From Shinella fusca (lineage in GTDB: Bacteria > Pseudomonadota > Alphaproteobacteria > Rhizobiales > Rhizobiaceae), in the NCBI RefSeq assembly GCF_014203155.1, contig NZ_JACHIK010000019.1, forward strand, positions 1-64,000: 64,000 bases of DNA, written 5' to 3'. Positions within the stretch are counted from its first letter, which is position 1; each line of letters opens with the position of its first letter. Below are positions 7,247 to 16,304 of the stretch, piece by piece. The notes below the pieces were generated by a model that was not told the origin of the DNA, did no database searches, and worked only from the letters and a program-made list of their open reading frames with translations. Position numbers and translations under genes: made by a program.

Positions 7247-8008
7247 CTAGATGTCGTAACTCTGGGGCGCGCTGAGGGACGCGATGAACCTCTTCGTGCG
7301 CTCGCGTTCGGGCATGGTGAAGATGGCGCGCGGCGGCCCTTCTTCGACGACCACGCCACCGTCGAGGAAGACGACGGCGTCGGCGACGCGCGAGGCAAGG
7401 CGCAGGTCGTGCGTCGCCATCACCATGGTCGTGCCCTCGCGCGCAAGGCGGCTCAGCACCTCGACGACTTCCTCGGCGAGCTCCGGATCGAGCGCGGAGG
7501 TCGGCTCGTCGCAGAGCAGCACGCGCGGCGAGGGGGCGAGCGCACGGGCAATCGCCACGCGCTGCTGCTGGCCGCCGGACAGCGTCGCCGGCCAGGCTTC
7601 GGCCTTGTGCGCCATGCCCACTTTCTCCAGCAGCTCCATGGCGCGGGCGCGCGCCTTGCCGGCCGGCCATTTGAGGACGGTCACGAGGCCTTCCATGACG
7701 TTGCCGATGGCCGTCTGGTGCGGGAAGAGCTGGAAATTCTGGAAGACCATGCCGGTCTGGCGGCGCAGCTTCTGGATCGCCTCCCAGCCGACCTTGCGGC
7801 CGGGGGCGAACTCGATCCGCTCCTCGCCGAGCCGGATGGCACCGGAGGTCGGCACTTCCAGGAGGTTGATACAGCGCAGGAGCGTGCTCTTGCCGCCGCC
7901 GGACGGGCCGACCAGCGCGGTCACGGTGCCTTCGGCCAGCGTGAGGCTGATGTCGCGCAGCACATGGTTGTCGCCGAAGCGCTTTTCGATATGGGACAGC
8001 TCGATCAT
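7247..8008 (-). CDS. Polar amino-acid ABC transporter ATP-binding protein
   Basis: This 253-residue ABC ATPase has Walker A GPSGGGKST (34-42), Q-loop VFQNFQLFPH, signature LSGGQQQR (143-150) and Walker B LLCDEPTSALD (about 164-174), with an H-loop ATHD. Length and the FQLFPH segment fit the PAAT (GlnQ/HisP-type) family that powers amino-acid uptake at the inner membrane. The start overlaps the permease stop by 4 bp (ATGA). It is the third gene of a solute-binding protein, permease and ATPase operon. Confidence 0.95.
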   Translation of the reverse strand: MIELSHIEKRFGDNHVLRDISLTLAEGTVTALVGPSGGGKSTLLRCINLLEVPTSGAIRLGEERIEFAPGRKVGWEAIQKLRRQTGMVFQNFQLFPHQTAIGNVMEGLVTVLKWPAGKARARAMELLEKVGMAHKAEAWPATLSGGQQQRVAIARALAPSPRVLLCDEPTSALDPELAEEVVEVLSRLAREGTTMVMATHDLRLASRVADAVVFLDGGVVVEEGPPRAIFTMPERERTKRFIASLSAPQSYDI

Positions 8009-8685
8009 GTGCGGGCCTCCAGGAAGCCGCCGTAGCGGGCGAAGCGCCGCTCGAGTCGCACCTGCAGCGACGAGAGCACCGAGCTCAGCGCGAGATAGAT
8101 CAGCGCCGCCTCGATATAGAGGATCAGCGGCTCGTAGGTGGTGGCGACGATGCGCTGAGCGGTCTGGAAGAGCTCCGGCACGGTGACGGCGGCGGCGAGC
8201 GAGGTGTCCTTCACCAGCGAGATGAAGGTGTTGGAGAGCGGCGGGATGGCGACGCGTGTCGCCTGCGGCAGGACGGTGCGGCGCATGGCCTGCGACCAGC
8301 TCATGCCGATGGAGTAGGCCGCTTCCCACTGGCCGCGCGGCACGGCGGAGATGGCCGCCCGCACGATCTCGGAGGAATAGGCGCCGACATTGAGCGTGAA
8401 GCCGATCAGCGCCGCCGGGAAGGCGTCGAGCAGGATGCCGAGGCTCGGCAGGCCGTAGAAGATGACGAAGAGCTGCACGAGCAGCGGCGTGCCGCGGATC
8501 ACCCAGACATAGAAGCGGGCGATATCGGAGAGCGGCCGCGGGGCGAAGAGCCGCGCGACGGCGGTCAGGAGGCCGAGCGCAAGGCCGAGCACGAAGGAGG
8601 CAAGGGTCAGCGGAATGGTGAAGACGAGCGCCGCCCACAGAAGGGGGGCGAGCGACTCCTGCATCAGTTGAAGCCACGGCGGCAC
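8005..8685 (-). CDS. Polar amino-acid ABC transporter permease
   Basis: The 226-residue inner-membrane protein has about five hydrophobic helices and the HisM/GlnP-type cytoplasmic loop (EAAYSIGMSWSQAMRRTVLPQATRVAIPPLSN). I use the GTG at 8685, which has a GGAGG site at good spacing; an internal ATG at 8664 lacks one. Only one permease is encoded, so the transporter probably works with a homodimer of this subunit. A hairpin lies in the gap between the binding-protein gene and this gene. Confidence 0.94.
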   Translation of the reverse strand: MPPWLQLMQESLAPLLWAALVFTIPLTLASFVLGLALGLLTAVARLFAPRPLSDIARFYVWVIRGTPLLVQLFVIFYGLPSLGILLDAFPAALIGFTLNVGAYSSEIVRAAISAVPRGQWEAAYSIGMSWSQAMRRTVLPQATRVAIPPLSNTFISLVKDTSLAAAVTVPELFQTAQRIVATTYEPLILYIEAALIYLALSSVLSSLQVRLERRFARYGGFLEART

Positions 8686-8709
8686 GGGTACGATCCTCCG
8701 GAAATGCGG

Positions 8710-8733
8710 CTGGCCGGGGCAATACCCGGCCAG
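8710..8733 (-). promoter_or_regulatory. Intercistronic hairpin between binding-protein and permease genes
   Basis: A perfect 9-bp inverted repeat (8710-8718 with 8725-8733) with a 6-base loop sits in the 106-bp gap after the binding-protein gene. There is no T-run, so it is more likely an mRNA-stabilising or partial-stop hairpin that leaves the binding protein in excess over the membrane parts. Confidence 0.6.
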
Positions 8734-8791
8734 TTCGTGCGTTTATCTATATGCGAGGAACGGGCCGGCGCGAAGAGCCGCCCGGCAGGAC

Positions 8792-9565
8792 TTACTTGGA
8801 GACGTCCTGGCCGAAATACTTGTCCGAGATCTTCTGGTAGGTGCCGTCGGCCTTGATGTCGGCGAGCGCCTTGTTGATCGCGTCCAGAAGCTCCGGCTCG
8901 CCCTTGCGGATGATGATGCCGGAATAGTCGGCGCCTTCCTGCTCGGCGGCGATCTTCACGTTGGCGTCGGGCTTGTGCTTCTTGAAGTCGAGGAAGGACA
9001 GGCTGTCGTTGATCGTGGCGTCGGCACGGCCGGTCAGCACGAGCTGGATCGACTGGTCGAAGCCGTCGGTGCCGACGAGCTCGGCGCCCGACTGCTGGGC
9101 GAGCTTGCCGAAGTTGCTGGTCAGCGACTGGGCGGCCTTCTTGCCCTTGAGGTCGGAAAACCCCTTGATGCTGTCGTCGTCGGCCCGCACGATCAGCACG
9201 GCCTTGGAGGCGATGTAGGGCTCGGAGAAGTCGTACTTCTTCTTGCGCTCCTCGGTGATGCCGACCTGGTTGATCACGGTGTCGTAGCGGTTGGCGTCGA
9301 GGCCGGCGATGAGGCCGTCCCACTTGCCTTCGAGGAACTCGGCCTTGACGCCGAGCTTTTCGGCGACGGCTTCGCCGATCTCCACGTCGAAGCCGACCAG
9401 CTTGCCGTCGGCGTCATGGTAGGTGAAGGGGGCGTAGGTGCCTTCCGTGCCGATCTTCAGCGCGCCGGCGCTCTTGATGGCGGCGAGGTTTTCGCCCGCA
9501 TGGGCGGGGGCGAGGACGGCGGCCTGGAGGGCCGCTGCGGCGGCGAGGGTCTTCAACCAGTTCAT
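8792..9565 (-). CDS. Polar amino-acid ABC transporter substrate-binding protein
   Basis: This 257-residue periplasmic protein has a signal peptide (about 1-23, ending AHA before GENLAA) and a family-3 solute-binding fold. Visible segments are GTYAPFTYHDADGKLVGFDVEIGEAVA, the GKWDGLIAGLDANRYD loop and EPELLDAINKALADIKADGTYQKISDKYFG. The layout resembles cystine- or polar-amino-acid-binding proteins such as FliY/TcyJ, but the ligand is not certain. It is the first gene of the operon with permease and ATPase, and divergent from the peptide importer genes. Confidence 0.93.
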   Translation of the reverse strand: MNWLKTLAAAAALQAAVLAPAHAGENLAAIKSAGALKIGTEGTYAPFTYHDADGKLVGFDVEIGEAVAEKLGVKAEFLEGKWDGLIAGLDANRYDTVINQVGITEERKKKYDFSEPYIASKAVLIVRADDDSIKGFSDLKGKKAAQSLTSNFGKLAQQSGAELVGTDGFDQSIQLVLTGRADATINDSLSFLDFKKHKPDANVKIAAEQEGADYSGIIIRKGEPELLDAINKALADIKADGTYQKISDKYFGQDVSK

Positions 9566-9831
9566 TTGGAACTCCGTTTCCGGTTGTGAATTCGATGGCC
9601 GATCATTCGCAGAAATCCATGCGAAACGATGGGCAGAAAACTGCGATTTATTTGGGCAAAGGCAAATATTTTTCTCATTTTTTGCGGCTTTCTACGGCCA
9701 AAGCCGGCATTTCGCCTGTCCTTCGGGGCCATGCGAGGCCTGTGCATTTCCTGTTTGCGGGGACTTGCCAAGCCGGCAAACTAGGACAATTGATGTGGCA
9801 CCCAAAAACAACAACGGGGAAGGAAAAACAA
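9566..9831. promoter_or_regulatory. Divergent promoter region between amino-acid and peptide importers
   Basis: This 266-bp gap separates two divergently read transport operons and must hold both promoters. It is locally AT-rich around 9650-9690. No box pair or operator could be assigned with confidence. Confidence 0.5.
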
Positions 9832-11427
9832 ATGGCAAACAGAATTCTTGGCTTGCGTGCGGCGCTTCTGGCCGGTGCGATCCTCATCGGCGCGAGCCCG
9901 GCATTCGCCGAGGCGGTGCTTCACCGCGGCAATGCCGGCGAGCCGCAGACGCTCGACCAGGCGCATACCTCCATCAACATCGAGGAGTTCATCCTGAAGG
10001 ACCTCTACGAGGGCCTGACGGTCTATGACGCTGCCGGCAAGATCGTTCCCGGCGCCGCGGAGAGCTGGACGGTTTCCGACGACGGAACGGTCTACACCTT
10101 CAAGCTGCGCGAGAACGCCAAGTGGTCGGACGGCTCCCCGGTGACGGCGGACGACTTCGTCTTCTCCTTCACGCGCGTCGAGGACCCGAAGACCGCCGCC
10201 GGCTACGCCAATATCCTTTACCCGATCAAGAACGCCGAGAAGGTCAACAAGGGCGAGGCCGGCCTCGACCAGCTCGGTGTGAAGGCCGTCGACGCCAAGA
10301 CCGTGGAAGTCACGCTGGAGCGCCCGACGCCCTTCTTCCTGGAGCTGCTCGCGCACCAGACGGCGCTGCCGGTCTCCAAGGCGAGCGTCGAGAAGAACGG
10401 CGCGGACTTCGTCAAGCCCGGCACGATGGTCTCCAACGGCGCCTTCAAGCTCGTCAGTCACGTTCCGAACGACAACCTCGTCGTCGAGAAGAACCCGAAC
10501 TACTGGGACGCCGCCAACGTCAAGCTCGACAAGGTGGTCTTCTACCCGATCGACGACCAGGCCGCGTCCGTGCGCCGCTTCGAGGCCAAGGAAATGGACC
10601 TCGTCTACAACTTCTCCGCCGACCAGATCGAGCGGCTGAAGAAGAGCTATGGCGACGAGGTCCACGTCTCGCCGACGCTTGCTACCTATTACTACGCCTT
10701 CGACACCCGCCAGGAGCCCTATAGCGACGTCAACGTGCGCCGGGCCCTTTCCATGGCCGTCGACCGCGACTTCCTTGCCAAGGAGATCTATTCCGGCTCG
10801 CAGATCCCGGCCTATTCCATGGTGCCTCCGGGCATCCAGGGCTATGAGCCGGCCAAGGCCGATTTCGCCGACCTCTCCCAGCTCGACCGTGAGGACAAGG
10901 CGCTCGAACTGATGAAGGAGGCCGGCTACGGCGAGGGCGGCAAGCCGCTGAAGATCGAGATCCGCTACAACACCAACCCGAACCACGAGCGCGTGGCGAC
11001 GGCCGTTGCCGACATGTGGAAGAACACGTTCGGTGCGGACGTCTCGCTCGTCAATCTCGACGTCTCCTCGCACTACGCCTACCTCCAGGAGGGCGGCAAG
11101 TTCAACGTGGCGCGCGCCGGCTGGGTCGCCGACTATGCGGATGCGGAGAACTTCCTTGCCCTTTCGACGAGCGGCAACAAGACCTTCAACTACGGCCAGT
11201 TCAACAACGCCGACTATGACGCGCTGATGAAGAAGTCGTATGAGGAGCGCGATCCGGCGGCCCGCGCCAAGGTGCTGCACGATGCCGAAGCCCTGCTCAT
11301 GAAGGAGCAGCCCATCGCCCCGCTCCTCGCGCAGGCCGACCTGTGGCTGGTCTCCAGCAAGGTTCAGGGGTGGCAGGACAATGCCGCCGACCAGCACCTG
11401 AGCCGCTTCCTCAGCGTTTCTGAATGA
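9832..11427 (+). CDS. oppA: Peptide ABC transporter substrate-binding protein (OppA type)
   Basis: The 531-residue product has a signal peptide (about 1-26, ending AFA before EAVLHRGN) and a family-5 extracellular solute-binding fold: GEPQTLDQAHTS near the N-terminus, the KWSDGSPVTADDFVFSFTRVEDP segment at about 100-122, and VNVRRALSMAVDRD later on. It should bind oligopeptides in the periplasm for the OppB/OppC channel. The ATG at 9832 follows a GGGGAAGGA site; the reading frame is open further upstream but without a ribosome site. It heads the opp operon, which runs on with the permeases and a double ATPase. Confidence 0.95.
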   Translation: MANRILGLRAALLAGAILIGASPAFAEAVLHRGNAGEPQTLDQAHTSINIEEFILKDLYEGLTVYDAAGKIVPGAAESWTVSDDGTVYTFKLRENAKWSDGSPVTADDFVFSFTRVEDPKTAAGYANILYPIKNAEKVNKGEAGLDQLGVKAVDAKTVEVTLERPTPFFLELLAHQTALPVSKASVEKNGADFVKPGTMVSNGAFKLVSHVPNDNLVVEKNPNYWDAANVKLDKVVFYPIDDQAASVRRFEAKEMDLVYNFSADQIERLKKSYGDEVHVSPTLATYYYAFDTRQEPYSDVNVRRALSMAVDRDFLAKEIYSGSQIPAYSMVPPGIQGYEPAKADFADLSQLDREDKALELMKEAGYGEGGKPLKIEIRYNTNPNHERVATAVADMWKNTFGADVSLVNLDVSSHYAYLQEGGKFNVARAGWVADYADAENFLALSTSGNKTFNYGQFNNADYDALMKKSYEERDPAARAKVLHDAEALLMKEQPIAPLLAQADLWLVSSKVQGWQDNAADQHLSRFLSVSE

Positions 11428-11436
11428 TCCGCGGCC

Positions 11437-11463
11437 GGTGCGCGGCCTGACCGGCCGCGCACC
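11437..11463 (+). promoter_or_regulatory. Intercistronic hairpin between oppA and oppB
   Basis: A perfect 11-bp inverted repeat (11437-11447 with 11453-11463) with a 5-base loop lies in the 57-bp gap. It has no following T-run, so it probably tunes the ratio of binding protein to permease by partial termination or protection of the oppA mRNA. Confidence 0.65.
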
Positions 11464-11484
11464 GCGCTTCAGGGAGTGCCAGCC

Positions 11485-12408
11485 ATGCTTTCCTTTGTTC
11501 TGCGGCGCCTTGCCAGCGCCGTGCCGACGCTGTTCATCGTCGTCACCATCTCGTTCTTCCTCATGCGCTTTGCGCCCGGCGGACCGTTCAACCTCGAGCG
11601 TCCCCTTCCGCCCGCCACGATGGAAAACCTGATGCGGGCCTACCAGCTCGATCAGCCGCTCTGGCGGCAATATCTCACCTATATGGGCAACGCCGTGACC
11701 GGCGACTTCGGCCCGAGCTACGTCTACAAGGACAATTCCGTCGCCGAGCTCATCGGCAAGGGCCTGCCCTATTCGATGGAGCTCGGCTTCTATGCCCTGC
11801 TGCTGGCGCTCGTCGGCGGCGTCATCGTCGGCACCATCGCGGCGCTGCGGCAGAACAGCCTCCTCGATTTTTCCGTCATGTCGGTGGCGACCATCGGCGT
11901 GACGGTGCCGAACTTCGTCGTCGGCCCGGTGCTGACGCTGATCTTCGCCATCATGCTCTCCTGGCTGCCGGCCGGCGGCTGGGGCGACGGGTCGCTGCGC
12001 TTCCTCATCCTGCCGATGATCGCGCTCGCCTTGCCGCAGCTTGCCGTCTTCGCGCGGCTGACCCGCGGCTCGATGATCGAGGCGCTGCGCACCGACCATA
12101 TCCGCACCGCGCGGGCCTACGGCCTGCCGGCAAGGTCCGTGGTGGTGGTGCATGCCATGCGCGGCGCCATGCTGCCGATCGTCTCCTATCTCGCACCCTG
12201 CGCGGCCGCGCTCCTGACGGGCTCGGCGGTGGTCGAGACCATCTTCACCATTCCCGGCGTCGGGCGCTATTTCGTGCTCGGCGCGATCAACCGCGACTAT
12301 ACGCTCGTCATGGGCACGGTCGTCTTGATCGCCATCTTCGTCATCGTCTTCAACCTGGCTGTCGACATTCTCTATGGCCTGCTCGATCCGAGGGTTCGCC
12401 ATGACTGA
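11485..12408 (+). CDS. oppB: Peptide ABC transporter permease (OppB type)
   Basis: This 307-residue inner-membrane protein has six hydrophobic segments, starts MLSFVLRRLASAVPTLF as OppB/DppB proteins do, and carries the DHIRTARAYGLPARSVVVVHAMRGAMLPI loop that contacts the ATPase. The ATG at 11485 has an AGGGAG site at good spacing; a GTG three codons earlier is possible. It overlaps oppC by 8 bp. Confidence 0.95.
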   Translation: MLSFVLRRLASAVPTLFIVVTISFFLMRFAPGGPFNLERPLPPATMENLMRAYQLDQPLWRQYLTYMGNAVTGDFGPSYVYKDNSVAELIGKGLPYSMELGFYALLLALVGGVIVGTIAALRQNSLLDFSVMSVATIGVTVPNFVVGPVLTLIFAIMLSWLPAGGWGDGSLRFLILPMIALALPQLAVFARLTRGSMIEALRTDHIRTARAYGLPARSVVVVHAMRGAMLPIVSYLAPCAAALLTGSAVVETIFTIPGVGRYFVLGAINRDYTLVMGTVVLIAIFVIVFNLAVDILYGLLDPRVRHD

Positions 12409-13531
12409 CGCCGCCGTCTCCCCGTCCCCGGCGGCCGAGGTGAAGGGCCGCAGCCTCTTCCAGCTCGCGCTCCTGCGCTTCCGCCGCAACCGCCCCGCCA
12501 TGGCGGGTTCCGTCATGCTGGTGCTGATCGCCTGCTTCTCCTTCCTTGGGCCGTTCGTCATCAGCCACAGCTACGATCAGGTCTTCTCCTCCTACGTCAC
12601 CACCCCGCCGAACCTCGAGCCGCGGCCGGGCGCCGATGCGCTGGAGGAGGCGACGAAGCGGGTCGCGGCCCGTGCGCGCGTCGAGTTGCAATCCTTCTCC
12701 GTCGAGGGCGAGACCTTCACGGCCGTCGTCACCGCCAGGGATCCGATCGATCCGCGCGCGGCGCGCTATTTCGACCGCGCCAACGAGTTCGACAAGACCG
12801 AGGTCGCGGCCAGCGAGGACGACGGCCGCAAGCTGACGCTCACGGGCGTGGTCGACCGGGAATATTTCCTGTTCGGCACCGATACCAACGGGCGCGACCT
12901 GATGGCGCGCGTCATGCTCGGCGGGCAGATCTCGATTGCGGTCGGCCTCCTCGCCAGCCTCGTCTCGCTCGGCATCGGCGTCGTCTACGGCGCGATCTCC
13001 GGCTATATGGGCGGGCGCATCGACAATGTGATGATGCGCTTCGTCGAGATCCTCTATTCGCTGCCCTTCGTCTTCCTCGTCGTGGTGCTGGTCGTCTTCT
13101 TCGGGCGCAGCTTCGTCCTGATCTTCATCGTCATCGGCGCGGTGGAATGGCTGGACATGGCCCGCATCGTGCGCGGCCAGACGCTGTCCTTGAAGCGGCG
13201 GGAGTTCATCGGCGCGGCGGAAGCGCTCGGGCTCACCGACTGGCAGATCATCCGCCGGCACGTCATCCCCAACACGATCGGCCCGGTCGTCATCTTCATC
13301 ACGGTCATCGTGCCGAAGGTGATCCTGCTCGAAAGCTTCCTCTCCTTCCTCGGCCTCGGCGTTCAGGCGCCGCTGACGAGCTGGGGCTCGCTGATCGCGG
13401 AAGGCGCCAACAACATGCAGTCGGCGCCGTGGCTGCTCGTCTTCCCCGCCATCTTCTTCGTCGTCACGCTCTTTTCGCTGAATTTCGTCGGCGACGGCCT
13501 GCGCGACGCATTCGACCCGAAGGACCGCTGA
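12401..13531 (+). CDS. oppC: Peptide ABC transporter permease (OppC type) with periplasmic insertion
   Basis: The 376-residue inner-membrane protein has a first membrane helix near residue 40 and then a hydrophilic insertion of about 100 residues. The DTNGRDLMARVMLGGQISIAVGLLAS motif and the remaining helices follow, with the ATPase-contact loop EFIGAAEALGLTDWQIIRRHVIPN. It is longer than the roughly 300 residues of ordinary OppC, in the direction of YejE-like proteins, but lacks a YejA-type partner. The start overlaps the oppB stop by 8 bp. Confidence 0.93.
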   Translation: MTDAAVSPSPAAEVKGRSLFQLALLRFRRNRPAMAGSVMLVLIACFSFLGPFVISHSYDQVFSSYVTTPPNLEPRPGADALEEATKRVAARARVELQSFSVEGETFTAVVTARDPIDPRAARYFDRANEFDKTEVAASEDDGRKLTLTGVVDREYFLFGTDTNGRDLMARVMLGGQISIAVGLLASLVSLGIGVVYGAISGYMGGRIDNVMMRFVEILYSLPFVFLVVVLVVFFGRSFVLIFIVIGAVEWLDMARIVRGQTLSLKRREFIGAAEALGLTDWQIIRRHVIPNTIGPVVIFITVIVPKVILLESFLSFLGLGVQAPLTSWGSLIAEGANNMQSAPWLLVFPAIFFVVTLFSLNFVGDGLRDAFDPKDR

Positions 13532-13532
13532 C

Positions 13533-15149
<1,617 letters not shown>

Positions 15150-15164
15150 TTTCGGAGAGACGGA

Positions 15165-16304
15165 ATGGCCGAAGGCCGCTTGCCGCATATCGTGCTTTTT
15201 TCGGGCGGCACCGCCTGCCGCTCGACCAATCTTGCGCTCTGCTCCAAGCCGGTGCGGCTGACGCGCATCGTGCCGGCCTGGGACAGCGGCGGCAGTTCCA
15301 AGGTCATCCGCGAAAGCCTCGGCGTGCTGGCCGTCGGTGATATCCGGCAGGCGCTGATGACCATGGCACATGGCGAGGGGCGGGCGGGCGACGTCGTCAA
15401 GGTCTGCAACGCGCGGCTCACCAGCGGGGCGGAGGCAGATGCCCGCACCGAATTCTCGCTCTATGCGGAGGGCCGCCATCCGCTCCTGGAGCGCATGGAG
15501 CCGGGCCTTCGCGGCGCGATCCTCAATTACCTTCGCACCTTCCGGGCGGCCATCGGGGCGGATTTCGATTTCCGCAACGGCAGCATCGGCAATTTCATCC
15601 TCACCGGCGCGCATCTCGCCCATAACAGCGACATCAACACCGCCATCTTCGTCTTCCGCAAGCTCTGCGACGTGACGGGCCATGTCTGGCCATCGACGGC
15701 GGCGGACGGTGTGGCGCTCTCCGCCGTGCTGAACGACGGCAGCCGCGTGGAAGGCCAGCATCGCGTGACGGGGCTCGACGACGGGCAGAGCCGGACGGGT
15801 ATCCGCGAGGTATCGCTTACGGCCGCTGGCGGAGGCGTGCCGGCCAACGAGGCGGTGATCGAGAGCCTTGAAAGCGCCGATGCCATCGTCTTCGGACCGG
15901 GCAGCTTCTTCACCAGCGTGCTGCCGCATTTCCTCGTCGAGGGCGTCGTGCCGGCCATCGCACGCAACATCCATGCCCGGCGCATCTTCATCGGCAACAT
16001 CCTGCAATGCCGCGAGACGCGCGGGCTGGACCTTGCACGCATGCTGGAGATCGCCGCCGGACTCTGGCGCGCGCGGGGTGGGGCGGACGTGCGGCCCTTC
16101 ACCCATGTGCTCGCCAACCGCCAGCTCCTGCCCTTCGAGAAGACGGTCGGGGCCTTCGCCTATCTCGGCAACGGCGCGCTGGAGGAGGCCTCTGCGCATC
16201 TCGGCGCGGAGGCGCTGATCGGCGAATTCGAGGACCCCTGGCAGCGCGGCAACCACGACGGCCGCGCCGTCGCCGACGCCCTCAGCCTGCTGCTGCAGCG
16301 CTAG
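15165..16304 (+). CDS. CofD/YvcK-superfamily protein
   Basis: This 379-residue cytoplasmic protein shows the conserved segments of the CofD/YvcK fold: SGGTACRS (13-20, the GGTG-type loop), DSGGSSKVIR (40-49), VGDIRQALM (57-65), a SIGNFILTGAHL segment at about 143-154, and ADAIVFGPGSFFTSVLPHFL. CofD transfers phospholactate to coenzyme F420 precursors. YvcK proteins instead bind UDP-sugars and affect cell-wall and carbon balance; the divergent GTA loop and the lack of F420 genes argue against a true CofD. The CofD-related protein of the GAK system is another possibility. It starts 15 bp after the double ATPase gene, so it is probably co-transcribed with the peptide importer. Confidence 0.8.
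   Translation: MAEGRLPHIVLFSGGTACRSTNLALCSKPVRLTRIVPAWDSGGSSKVIRESLGVLAVGDIRQALMTMAHGEGRAGDVVKVCNARLTSGAEADARTEFSLYAEGRHPLLERMEPGLRGAILNYLRTFRAAIGADFDFRNGSIGNFILTGAHLAHNSDINTAIFVFRKLCDVTGHVWPSTAADGVALSAVLNDGSRVEGQHRVTGLDDGQSRTGIREVSLTAAGGGVPANEAVIESLESADAIVFGPGSFFTSVLPHFLVEGVVPAIARNIHARRIFIGNILQCRETRGLDLARMLEIAAGLWRARGGADVRPFTHVLANRQLLPFEKTVGAFAYLGNGALEEASAHLGAEALIGEFEDPWQRGNHDGRAVADALSLLLQR

Noticed and set aside
9781-12561. A 926-residue open frame on the minus strand opposite oppA and oppB
   Set aside because: It is a shadow of the plus-strand genes caused by high GC at third codon positions. The composition is dominated by Arg, Gly, Asp and His and there is no ribosome site or recognisable motif.
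15165-16304. True 2-phospho-L-lactate transferase (CofD) of F420 synthesis
   Set aside because: The nucleotide loop differs and no other F420 gene is in the window, so only the superfamily is named.
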